Notes under the pieces: generated by a model
Databases searched by the model: none
What the model was told of the DNA's origin: nothing
The model's input: the letters and a program-made list of their open reading frames with translations, nothing else
From: NORP240 sp038134485
GTDB taxonomy: Bacteria > Pseudomonadota > Gammaproteobacteria > Pseudomonadales > Pseudohongiellaceae
DNA: 64,000 nt
Assembly: GCA_038134485.1 (NCBI GenBank)
Contig: JAYPVG010000013.1
Span: 9,282 to 73,281, forward strand
Direction: 5' to 3'
Shown here: piece by piece, positions 27,852-35,608 of the stretch
How positions within the stretch are numbered: position 1 is the stretch's first letter
Layout of the letters: each line of letters begins with the position of its first letter
Program-made: the position numbers and the translations under genes

Positions 27852-29417
27852 ATGAACAACTCTGACTTGGATCCCTTGGCCGGTGAAGAACGTTCTTCGA
27901 CCCTTAAACTTGCGCGCCTGGGCATAGATACCTGCGGAGAAAACGTCGCCTACCTGCACAGGAGCTGTGAAATCTATCGGGCTGAGGGATTTCAGGCACT
28001 TTCCAAAGTACAGGTTTGTGGTAAGGAGCAGCGTATTCTGGCTGTGCTAAACGTGGTCGATGATGAACGTATCGTCCAGACCAACCAACTGGCGCTTTCC
28101 GAGGAGGCTTTCGACAATCTGGGCCTCAATGAAGGCACGCTGGTAACGGTGGAGCACGCGCAACCACCTGCCTCAATGAATGCCGTGCGTCGCAAAATTG
28201 CAGGTGGACGACTGAGTCAAGAAGATTACCGGCATATCATAAAAGATATTAGCAACGCTCGATATTCCAAACCTGAGATAGCTGCATTCCTGGTTGCATC
28301 AGGATGCACTGTACCCAATCAGAATGAAGTATTACACCTGACGCGTGCGATGGTGGAGTCCGGCAAAAAATTGAACTGGGGCGAGGACCTGGTTGCCGAC
28401 AAGCATTGCATCGGTGGCATCCCGGGCAATCGCACTTCTATGTTGGTAGTTCCAATAGTTGCTGCTCATGGCATGCTTATACCCAAGACATCGAGTCGCG
28501 CTATCACATCGCCTGCCGGTACCGCAGATACCATGGAAGTATTGGCCGAAGTAGACCTGAACATAGACCGCCTGCGCGATATTGTTCATCAGGAACGTGG
28601 TTGCTTGGCCTGGGGAGGCAGAGCTGAACTTTCCCCTGCTGATGATATCCTGATCTCGGTCGAGAAACCGCTGGGAATCGATTCGCGCGGTCAGATGGTC
28701 GCATCGATCCTGTCCAAGAAACTGGCTGCCGGTTCCACGCATCTCCTGATCGATATCCCCGTCGGACCCACCGCAAAAATCAAGTGCATGTCACAGGCAC
28801 AGAAGCTGCGTAAACTTTTCGAGTTCGTCGCCAATCAACTGGGTCTGCAACTGGAAGTGTTAATTACTGATGGTCGCCAGCCGGTGGGACGCGGTATAGG
28901 ACCTATCCTGGAAGCCCGCGATGTCCTGGCTGTACTTAAAAACACACCGGACGCCCCTGACGATCTGCGGCAGAAAGCCTTGCGCCTGGCGGCTAAAGTG
29001 CTGGAGTTCGACCCTGAGGTTCGCGATGGCCTGGCGATCGCCAGAGAAACCCTGTATTCCGGTCGCGCATGGACGAAAATGAATGCACTGATTGAAGCCC
29101 AGGGTAAGCAGGAAAAACGATGGGAACTCGGCGGATTGACCTATGACGCCCTGGCACCCTCGGACGGTATGGTGGCGTCGATTGATAACCTTCAAATAGC
29201 GCACATCGCACGCTTCGCTGGAGCGCCGATGGATAAGGGGGCCGGGATTGAGCTGTTCAAGAAAATTGGCGACCCTGTTATCAAGGGCGAGCCACTATAT
29301 CGGCTCTATGCGCAGTTTCCGTCAGACTTCAAGTTTGCCTGCGAGCTCTGCAATGAAAATAATGGCTATTGCCTGGGTGAGGCTGAAAGTATGACACAGT
29401 CATTGGTGGAATTCTGA
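27852..29417 (+). CDS. AMP phosphorylase/thymidine phosphorylase family enzyme, archaeal-type
   Basis: A 521-residue protein with the layout of the archaeal AMP phosphorylase group: an N-terminal extension of ~90 residues, a glycosyltransferase family 3 core with KHCIGGIPGNRTS (about 184-196), KTSSRAITSPAGTADTMEV, and a C-terminal pyrimidine-phosphorylase-type domain. The family phosphorolyses nucleoside monophosphates or thymidine, releasing the base and ribose 1,5-bisphosphate or deoxyribose 1-phosphate. Its TGA overlaps the next gene's ATG as TGATG, so it is coupled to a PRPP synthetase, which favours nucleotide salvage feeding ribose phosphates. No RuBisCO or ribose-1,5-bisphosphate isomerase lies nearby. 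Confidence 0.85.
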   Translation: MNNSDLDPLAGEERSSTLKLARLGIDTCGENVAYLHRSCEIYRAEGFQALSKVQVCGKEQRILAVLNVVDDERIVQTNQLALSEEAFDNLGLNEGTLVTVEHAQPPASMNAVRRKIAGGRLSQEDYRHIIKDISNARYSKPEIAAFLVASGCTVPNQNEVLHLTRAMVESGKKLNWGEDLVADKHCIGGIPGNRTSMLVVPIVAAHGMLIPKTSSRAITSPAGTADTMEVLAEVDLNIDRLRDIVHQERGCLAWGGRAELSPADDILISVEKPLGIDSRGQMVASILSKKLAAGSTHLLIDIPVGPTAKIKCMSQAQKLRKLFEFVANQLGLQLEVLITDGRQPVGRGIGPILEARDVLAVLKNTPDAPDDLRQKALRLAAKVLEFDPEVRDGLAIARETLYSGRAWTKMNALIEAQGKQEKRWELGGLTYDALAPSDGMVASIDNLQIAHIARFAGAPMDKGAGIELFKKIGDPVIKGEPLYRLYAQFPSDFKFACELCNENNGYCLGEAESMTQSLVEF

Positions 29418-30283
29418 TGCTAGTGGGATTCGCCGACTACAGTTACCAGGCACAAGCGCTCGCGGCTGAACTGAACCTGCCGTATGCCCAAATTGAAGTA
29501 CACCGATTCCCGGACGGTGAGAGCAAGGTTACGTTACCCGACAGTTTGCCGGCCAGATTGGTCATCTGTCGCAGCTTCGACCGCCCCAACAACAAACTGG
29601 TGGAATTGTTACTGACTGCCCGCACCGCGCGCGAGCTGGGTGCGAGCCACCTTACTCTTGTCGCTCCTTACCTCTGCTACATGCGGCAGGACATTGCTTT
29701 CAATCCCGGCGAAGCTGTCAGTCAAGGAATCATTGGCGAATTTCTGGCTTCCCTGTTGGATGCTGCGATTACCGTCGACCCGCACCTGCATCGAATCGAA
29801 AGGATTGCACAAGCCGTTCCCCTGCAACAGAGTGTGGCGGTCTCTGCTGCGCCCCTTATTGCGGACTTCCTTACGCAACAGCATGATCCGGTTTTGTTGG
29901 GACCAGACAGAGAATCCTTGCAATGGGTCAGTACCATTGCCACGTTATGCGGCTTTGAGCATTGCGTGTGTAGCAAGGAGCGACTGGGAGATCGACAGGT
30001 CCGAATTCAATTGCCGGATTTTGATTTTCGCGGCAGAAACGTGGTCTTGATAGATGACGTGGTATCCAGCGGTGAAACACTGGCCAGTGCCACCCGAAGT
30101 TGCCTGGCTGCAGGCGCGGAACGTGTGGATGCCATGGTTACCCACGCCCTTTTCTCCGCGGGTGCCGAGGAGAGAATACTGCAGTCCGGCATTATGAAGA
30201 TTTGGAGTACCGATAGTATAACCCATGCCAGTAATTCCATTAGTCTCGCCCCCCTGCTTGCTCACTCCTTACGAAATAATTAA
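29417..30283 (+). CDS. ribose-phosphate diphosphokinase (PRPP synthetase)
   Basis: A 288-residue PRPP synthetase-like protein: FPDGESKVTLP, YMRQDIAFNPGEAVSQ (the flexible-loop and ATP region, normally RQDRKFxPGE), and the PRPP-binding DDVVSSGETL starting at D213. It makes PRPP from ribose 5-phosphate and ATP. It is shorter than typical bacterial Prs (about 315) and probably a second, salvage-dedicated copy rather than the housekeeping enzyme. Its start overlaps the stop of the phosphorylase, so the two are made together. A stretch of 230 bases without a gene follows. Confidence 0.88.
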   Translation: MLVGFADYSYQAQALAAELNLPYAQIEVHRFPDGESKVTLPDSLPARLVICRSFDRPNNKLVELLLTARTARELGASHLTLVAPYLCYMRQDIAFNPGEAVSQGIIGEFLASLLDAAITVDPHLHRIERIAQAVPLQQSVAVSAAPLIADFLTQQHDPVLLGPDRESLQWVSTIATLCGFEHCVCSKERLGDRQVRIQLPDFDFRGRNVVLIDDVVSSGETLASATRSCLAAGAERVDAMVTHALFSAGAEERILQSGIMKIWSTDSITHASNSISLAPLLAHSLRNN

Positions 30284-30512
30284 TTATTCTTAAGCGAGTC
30301 GGATCGCACAGGAGGGCGTAAAGACCGCTACAGCGGCTTCAAATCTCCAGAAAACGCTAAAGTTTTACTCAAAAAGCATGAAATAGGCATTAGTCGTCAA
30401 ACATTTTTATTATTAAATTCAGTAGGGTACTGGATTATTCGCATAAATCAGGTAACAATGCCTCGAGACCATAATTCGGCAACCTGAATGCCGTCGTAGG
30501 TCTCATAGACTA

Positions 30513-31451
30513 ATGTTCCAGACCGAGTCCAGGAAATATGCGGTGAGAGTCCTTTTACATGGAGTACTGACAATTTGCCTACTGACCGTGGGCATTCCCG
30601 CTCAGGCGCAAACGCTTCGCGGCTCCCAGGCTTCGGTGGAAAAGCAGAGCAGTCTTGCGGCGGCTTACGGATTTACTTTTGTCCGAACCGCCCAACAAAT
30701 GTCACAACTGGTCAATGGTGGCCATCTGGTCAAGGTCAACTCTACCCGCTACATGGAACTACACGATGTATCCTATCCGTATGCGCGCGAAGGTGTTCGC
30801 TTGTTCGTCAATCGGCTCAGCACGCAGTACTTTAGCGCCTGCGGTGAAAAACTGACAATAACCAGCCTGACACGACCCATCGACCAGCAACCCCCGAACG
30901 CCGCTGAAAGATCGGTACATCCGGCTGGAATGGCGGTCGATCTGCGAATTCCCTCGCGGCGCCAGTGTCGAAGCTGGCTGGAAAGAACACTGCTCTCGTT
31001 GGAAGGAAAAGGCGTTCTCGATGTAACCAGAGAGAGGCGTCCACCCCACTATCACGTGGCGGTATTCACTGAAAATTACGAGAGTTACGTGGCTTCTATG
31101 ACCGGCGAAACCAGCCAGTACGTGGTGCGACGCGGTGATACGCTATCCGAGATCTCCGACCTGACCGGGGTCAGTGTGGCCAGATTGCGTTCCACCAATG
31201 GACTGCGCGGCGATCTGATTCGGACAGGCCAGACCCTGCAAATTCCCGCTGCCGTGGCCAAGGGCACCCCCACACCGGACGGCAGCCAGATCGTTCGCAA
31301 TCAGGTGACTCATAAGGTGAGGAAGGGCGATACCCTGTGGCGCCTGGGAAATCGCTATGGAACCAGCGTTGGCCGGATCATGATGGAAAATGAACTGCAA
31401 GACGAATTGCTTCAAATAGGCCAGGAACTGCAAATCTCCGCCACCCGATAA
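30513..31451 (+). CDS. exported DUF5715-type peptidase with two LysM domains
   Basis: A 312-residue exported protein. After a signal peptide ending at AQA comes a domain with the zinc pattern of M15-like or DUF5715 peptidoglycan enzymes: H136 and D143 in HPAGMAVDLR, and H179-Y-H181. Two LysM motifs follow (YVVRRGDTLSEISDLTGVS and HKVRKGDTLWRLGNRYGTS), separated by a Pro/Thr linker, so the protein should bind peptidoglycan and may cut peptide cross-links. The ribosome site is weak (AGGT about 10 bases upstream). It is convergent with the exported hypothetical at 31468 with only 16 bases between. Confidence 0.85.
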   Translation: MFQTESRKYAVRVLLHGVLTICLLTVGIPAQAQTLRGSQASVEKQSSLAAAYGFTFVRTAQQMSQLVNGGHLVKVNSTRYMELHDVSYPYAREGVRLFVNRLSTQYFSACGEKLTITSLTRPIDQQPPNAAERSVHPAGMAVDLRIPSRRQCRSWLERTLLSLEGKGVLDVTRERRPPHYHVAVFTENYESYVASMTGETSQYVVRRGDTLSEISDLTGVSVARLRSTNGLRGDLIRTGQTLQIPAAVAKGTPTPDGSQIVRNQVTHKVRKGDTLWRLGNRYGTSVGRIMMENELQDELLQIGQELQISATR

Positions 31452-31467
31452 CCACTGAATAATCGAC

Positions 31468-32448
31468 TTAGCGCTCGCCGCCCACCAAACCCTGATCCTC
31501 CATGCGCGCTGCTCGCAATAAATTTTCCATTGCGTAATTACCTTCGTGACAAGCGTATTCATACAGCAGACCGTCCACACTGGACATGGTGATCATCGCT
31601 GTAAACCTGTCGGTAAAGGTACTTGGGTCATCCACAGTAAACTCATATTCCATGGTATAGGGGCCGGTTCGGGTGAATCGCTCGGTCAGGCGTTTTGCGC
31701 TTGAATCTCCGTAAGCACCAAAACTTTTGGTCAGTTCGTTGAAGTTTCGCGTCTCGACCACCAGAGTGTCTCCATCCCAATACCCTCGTGAATCCCCTGA
31801 CCAGAGCCGCAACTCTTCAACGATGTGCGCACGGCGATCGAGGGGAATTATACGGGCAGTGTGCACCATCTCCGTCATTATTACGACGGTGTCCCGGCTC
31901 TGAAAAATCTGAATGTTGTTATTGTACAGATTTGGCGTGAAGGGCGGTCCGGCATTGAATCCCATCAGGCAGCGCTCGGAGAGACCCCTGTCCTCGGGTC
32001 CGTCTTTGCCGATGCCTCCTACGATAAATCTGACCGGCCGGGTTCCGTCAACATCGTCCCCCAGACCACCATTGATTCTAGAAACCCCTTCGCGCAGAGG
32101 CGGCAGCCGACCATTCTCGGGGTAAATGATAAGCGATGTGCGGTTATCGAGACCGCTGCCCATTTCCAGCCAGAACGTATTGTAGCCATTGGCTCCTGCA
32201 TCATTGAGTGCCTGCAATCCAACCTCAGTTCGCGCCGCCAGCGCTGCAATTTCTTCGTCCGTAAGAAATGCCTTGTCAGCAAAGGCAGCAGGACGCTCGA
32301 GAGGAATATTAGTTGCGAAGTTCCAAACCCCCTGCAGGTCTGGTTGTCCCCACTCTGTAACCGGCACTTCGTAGAGAGCGTCCTGCGCCATAAGGGAACT
32401 ACACAGGCTCACAGCGCAGACGCCGACCAAATGATTCATTTTGTTCAT
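31468..32448 (-). CDS. exported hypothetical protein (PDLQGVW family)
   Basis: A 326-residue exported protein, signal peptide about 1-22 ending MAQD. The mature protein begins with WGQPDLQGVWNFAT, followed by GLSERCLMGFNAGPP and YWDGDTLVVETRNF, a pattern I know from a family of unnamed exported proteins in Acidobacteria, Planctomycetes and marine proteobacteria. It has no assigned activity. The ATG at 32448 is chosen over a TTG at 32460. It is followed by a short minus-strand peptide and a membrane-anchored protein upstream, possibly in one unit. Confidence 0.75.
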   Translation of the reverse strand: MNKMNHLVGVCAVSLCSSLMAQDALYEVPVTEWGQPDLQGVWNFATNIPLERPAAFADKAFLTDEEIAALAARTEVGLQALNDAGANGYNTFWLEMGSGLDNRTSLIIYPENGRLPPLREGVSRINGGLGDDVDGTRPVRFIVGGIGKDGPEDRGLSERCLMGFNAGPPFTPNLYNNNIQIFQSRDTVVIMTEMVHTARIIPLDRRAHIVEELRLWSGDSRGYWDGDTLVVETRNFNELTKSFGAYGDSSAKRLTERFTRTGPYTMEYEFTVDDPSTFTDRFTAMITMSSVDGLLYEYACHEGNYAMENLLRAARMEDQGLVGGER

Positions 32449-32582
32449 AGCACCACCCAATAATTGAGAACCGAATTAGTGGTAAGGGAGAAGAGAATAA
32501 AAGCAATTGCTTTTCAAGTCCACCAGGCCTGAATTCAATAGCGCCAAGGGCCACAGCAACTGCTTGCCAGCGAGCAATCTCG

Positions 32583-32711
32583 CTATCTTGCGGCCTGACC
32601 CAGATACTGCTGAAAAATACGTTCCACGGTATCTGCTGCGCCGGGCACGAAAGCCACAATGAGTACGGTCAGCACCAGAGCGATAGCAACAAACAGATAG
32701 AATTTTCTCAT
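32583..32711 (-). CDS. 42-residue membrane peptide
   Basis: A short gene of 42 codons found by reading the gap between two exported proteins. It starts with ATG preceded by CGGAGAAAG, encodes MRKFYLFVAIALVLTVLIVA (a single transmembrane segment with a positive N-terminus), then FVPGAADTVERIFQQYLGQA and AR. The good ribosome site and hydrophobic pattern support expression. It lies 17 bases after the stop of the gene at 32730 and 134 bases before the gene at 31468 on the same strand. Function unknown; a regulatory or complex subunit is possible. Confidence 0.6.
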   Translation of the reverse strand: MRKFYLFVAIALVLTVLIVAFVPGAADTVERIFQQYLGQAAR

Positions 32712-32729
32712 TGCTTTCTCCGGTTAGCT

Positions 32730-33248
32730 TCAATCTCGAGGCATAGCCTGAAACAGCCACACATCACCATTTTCTATATTCGCTCTCGTAGTTTGTGACG
32801 GATATTTTGCGGTAATCGCGGCTGCGATTCCCTCGAGAATTTCTCCGGATTGAATGCGCTGCAACTGACGTTCATAGCGGACACCTTCAATACGAAAAAT
32901 TGCCCGGCCATCACGCTCCGCCTGAACCGGCCAGCGTTTCCACAGGCGCCCGACAGTTGTCCCCATGTAGCCTGACCAAACGTAAATACTACCATCGTGC
33001 TCAACTGTCCAGATACGGCGGGAAAGTGACGGATTTAACAGCTGCATTTCGATAGTTGGCAGGTCATTGACAAACCGCCAGTCTGGTTCAGGCCCAACAT
33101 GCATATTGCCGGATTCAAGCGGCCCCCCGGAGAAAACGCGGTTGGGTCCATCCGCGAATCTTGCCTTGATGGCAGCTGTGGAAACCGCGGTCATCGGAAT
33201 CAGGAAGAGACTGAGAATAACGATAATCGCGCGACCAAGCATTTGCAT
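32730..33248 (-). CDS. exported or anchored hypothetical, paralogue of the gene at 33441
   Basis: A 172-residue protein with an N-terminal hydrophobic segment (about 7-25). The soluble part is beta-rich: RFADGPNRVFSGGPLESG, WTVEHDGSIYVWSGYMGTTV, RLWKRWPVQ, FRIEGVRYERQLQRI. The divergent gene at 33441 shares this order of motifs (IGGPFRSG, VDGRLYLVSGYMNS, KLWKQWPTYM, IYEQRLNRI). It resembles split-barrel flavin- or F420-type folds in pattern but no cofactor motif is seen, so I leave it unassigned. A GGGGG tract lies before the first ATG. Gene divergence plus partial identity point to an old inverted duplication. Confidence 0.65.
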   Translation of the reverse strand: MQMLGRAIIVILSLFLIPMTAVSTAAIKARFADGPNRVFSGGPLESGNMHVGPEPDWRFVNDLPTIEMQLLNPSLSRRIWTVEHDGSIYVWSGYMGTTVGRLWKRWPVQAERDGRAIFRIEGVRYERQLQRIQSGEILEGIAAAITAKYPSQTTRANIENGDVWLFQAMPRD

Positions 33249-33440
33249 CTATTGCCCCCATCCCCATCGGGTAAGGTGAAACATTGTGGCTATACCGCAG
33301 ATAATACCAGCAAGCCTTCAGATTACTACATGCTTGTGCCTGAGCGGCGGAGCCTCCAGGACCCTCGTGCACACCGATGCTAACGCGTATACTTTAGCAG
33401 TTAAATGGAAACACTCTGTGTATCAGCCAGGAAAGCCAAT

Positions 33441-33983
33441 ATGGTAAATGTACTCATCAGATGGTTCACGATCGCACTAATTCTCGTGCTTCTCATCGTT
33501 GGGGTCTCCTATACATCGATGCGTCTGCACGACGGCCCGGTGGAATTCTGGCCAGGATTCACTATTAGTATCGGTGGACCGTTCCGTAGCGGCATCATTA
33601 GTCCATCTCCGGGTAACTGGAATTTTATCCGCGACCGCGAAGAAATAGAAATTCAGACATTGGAACCAGCTACATCCCGCACCGTTTGGGTTCCGGTTGT
33701 CGATGGCAGGCTTTATTTGGTCAGTGGTTATATGAACTCCACGCTTGGTAAACTTTGGAAACAGTGGCCAACTTACATGGAAGAGGACAACCGAATCCTG
33801 ATTAGAATCGACGACAGGATCTATGAGCAACGTTTGAACCGCATCACGGAGGGGCCGATTACGGCCCAGGTTATGTCCGAGGTGATTCGCAAATATGCGG
33901 GCGGACCCGACCAGCTCAATACAGCCGCGGGACAAGCTGTTACCGGTGGCTCAGTCTGGCTATTCGAAGTGATAGATCGCTAA
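33441..33983 (+). CDS. membrane-anchored hypothetical, paralogue of the gene at 32730
   Basis: A 180-residue protein from the ATG at 33441 (AGGAAAG 6 bases upstream); an ATG at 33405 would add 12 residues without a ribosome site. One membrane segment (about 5-26), then a beta-rich soluble region shared with the divergent paralogue: FTISIGGPFRSG, RTVWVPVVDGRLYLVSGYM, KLWKQWPTYM. No catalytic motif is recognised. The 192 bases between the two genes hold both promoters. Confidence 0.65.
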   Translation: MVNVLIRWFTIALILVLLIVGVSYTSMRLHDGPVEFWPGFTISIGGPFRSGIISPSPGNWNFIRDREEIEIQTLEPATSRTVWVPVVDGRLYLVSGYMNSTLGKLWKQWPTYMEEDNRILIRIDDRIYEQRLNRITEGPITAQVMSEVIRKYAGGPDQLNTAAGQAVTGGSVWLFEVIDR

Positions 33984-34071
33984 GCTCAAACAAAATAGCG
34001 CCCGACCTCAATGCAGTTAATGTTTCAAGTGGGCCTGCACAATTATTTACCTTCCTATCAGGAACATCAAT

Positions 34072-35511
34072 ATGACTAAATCGCTTGTAATTACCCTTTT
34101 TGCCCTGCTGATTGTCATTCCCTGCGGTCACGCACAATCTCCGGAAAATTGCCAGGACACACTAGACTGCAAGTCATCGTGGTTAGGCATTACTCCAGCT
34201 CAGCGGACCGACATTTTTGATTTTGCCGAACAATACAAGGACTTCATTCATCGTGCCCGCACAGAACTCAGTTTTGTCTCCGAGGCCATAGCATTTGCCC
34301 AGGCAAACGGCTTCCAACTCTGGAACGACCCGGCAAATCCGGCGCCTGGCTCACGTTACTATGAGGTCAATCGAGACCGAACCATCAGCCTATTCGTCAT
34401 AGGTCGACGCTCGATGCAGGAAGGCTTTCATATTGTCGGGTCACATATTGATTCACCGCGACTGGATTTGAAGGGGCGCCCGGTTTACCAGAACAGCGAA
34501 TTCGCATTGTTTCAAACCAATTTCCACGGCGGCATCAAATATCACCAGTGGACCAACCTTCCACTAGCGCTGGTAGGACGCGTGGACAAAAAAGACGGTA
34601 CCGTGGTCAACATTTCGATTGGCCTCGAAGCCGACGATCCTGTTTTCATGATCCCCGAGCTATCGCCCCATGTCGACAGGGGGCGCGGCAGTCAGCGCCT
34701 CGACGATTTTCTGGGGCCCGAAGATCTTGATCCTGTGATAGGACACATCCCGGGACCTGCAGAACAGACTGTCAGCCAACAAGTTCTGGCGTTTCTCGGC
34801 GCGACCTACGAAATTACCGCTGCCGACCTGGTCTCGGCAGAATTGTCCCTTGTACCTGCGGGAGCTCCGCGGGACATGGGTTTCGATCGCGGGCTGATCG
34901 CTGCCTACGGACAGGACGACCGGCTGGCGGCCTACACCAGCATTCGGGCCCTGGCGGAACTGGATGTTCCTGATTACACCGCGGTTGCTTATCTGGTAGA
35001 CAATGAAGAGGTGGGTAATCGCAATAACACTGGCGCCGGATCCGACTACTATGCCGATCTGCTGTCACGCTTGTTGCTCGCTGAACTCGGTGATGCCTAT
35101 CGCGAACCATTATTGCGCAGATCCATGCGCCGCACCCGTTTCGTCTCGATCGATGTCAATCCGGGGGTAAACCCGATGAATCCGGGCGCATGGGAACTGG
35201 GCAATGCTCCCAAACTGGGCTATGGGGTAAATTTGAAACTCTATGGCCAGGGAAACAATGCCAATTCCGAATTCATAGCCTGGACCCGCGGGATACTCGA
35301 TGCCAATGGGATCCCATGGCAGACTTCAACCTACAGAGTTGGAAGCGCGGGTGGAGGAACCATAGGCGGCATATTCTCGTCGCAAAATAATGAAGTGATC
35401 GACTTCGGGGTGCCCCTGCTCTCGATCCACACCCCATTTGCCGTGAGCTCAAAAATCGATGTATACAATCTGTATCGTGCGGCTCTGGCCTTTTACGAGT
35501 TTTCGGAATGA
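34072..35511 (+). CDS. secreted M18-family aminopeptidase
   Basis: A 479-residue metallopeptidase with an M18 core (aspartyl aminopeptidase or aminopeptidase I fold): GSHIDSPRLDLKG, HGGIKYHQWTNLPLAL, DNEEVGNRNNTGAGSDY and the GVNLKLYGQGNNA region are all present, with metal-binding His and Asp/Glu residues in place. Unlike the usual cytosolic enzymes it carries a signal peptide (about 1-22 ending GHAQ) and a Cys-rich start to the mature chain (NCQDTLDCK), so it should act outside the cytoplasm, removing N-terminal residues from peptides. A weak GGAACATCA precedes the ATG. It is followed by two PQQ dehydrogenases on the same strand. Confidence 0.88.
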   Translation: MTKSLVITLFALLIVIPCGHAQSPENCQDTLDCKSSWLGITPAQRTDIFDFAEQYKDFIHRARTELSFVSEAIAFAQANGFQLWNDPANPAPGSRYYEVNRDRTISLFVIGRRSMQEGFHIVGSHIDSPRLDLKGRPVYQNSEFALFQTNFHGGIKYHQWTNLPLALVGRVDKKDGTVVNISIGLEADDPVFMIPELSPHVDRGRGSQRLDDFLGPEDLDPVIGHIPGPAEQTVSQQVLAFLGATYEITAADLVSAELSLVPAGAPRDMGFDRGLIAAYGQDDRLAAYTSIRALAELDVPDYTAVAYLVDNEEVGNRNNTGAGSDYYADLLSRLLLAELGDAYREPLLRRSMRRTRFVSIDVNPGVNPMNPGAWELGNAPKLGYGVNLKLYGQGNNANSEFIAWTRGILDANGIPWQTSTYRVGSAGGGTIGGIFSSQNNEVIDFGVPLLSIHTPFAVSSKIDVYNLYRAALAFYEFSE

Positions 35512-35608
35512 TCATCGTAGCCGATGCATGATCATCCGCACGGAACTGGACAAACTTGCGCTCAGGAAATAAATTCTCAGCAAAACTTCTGGAAAACGAG
35601 GAATTACA

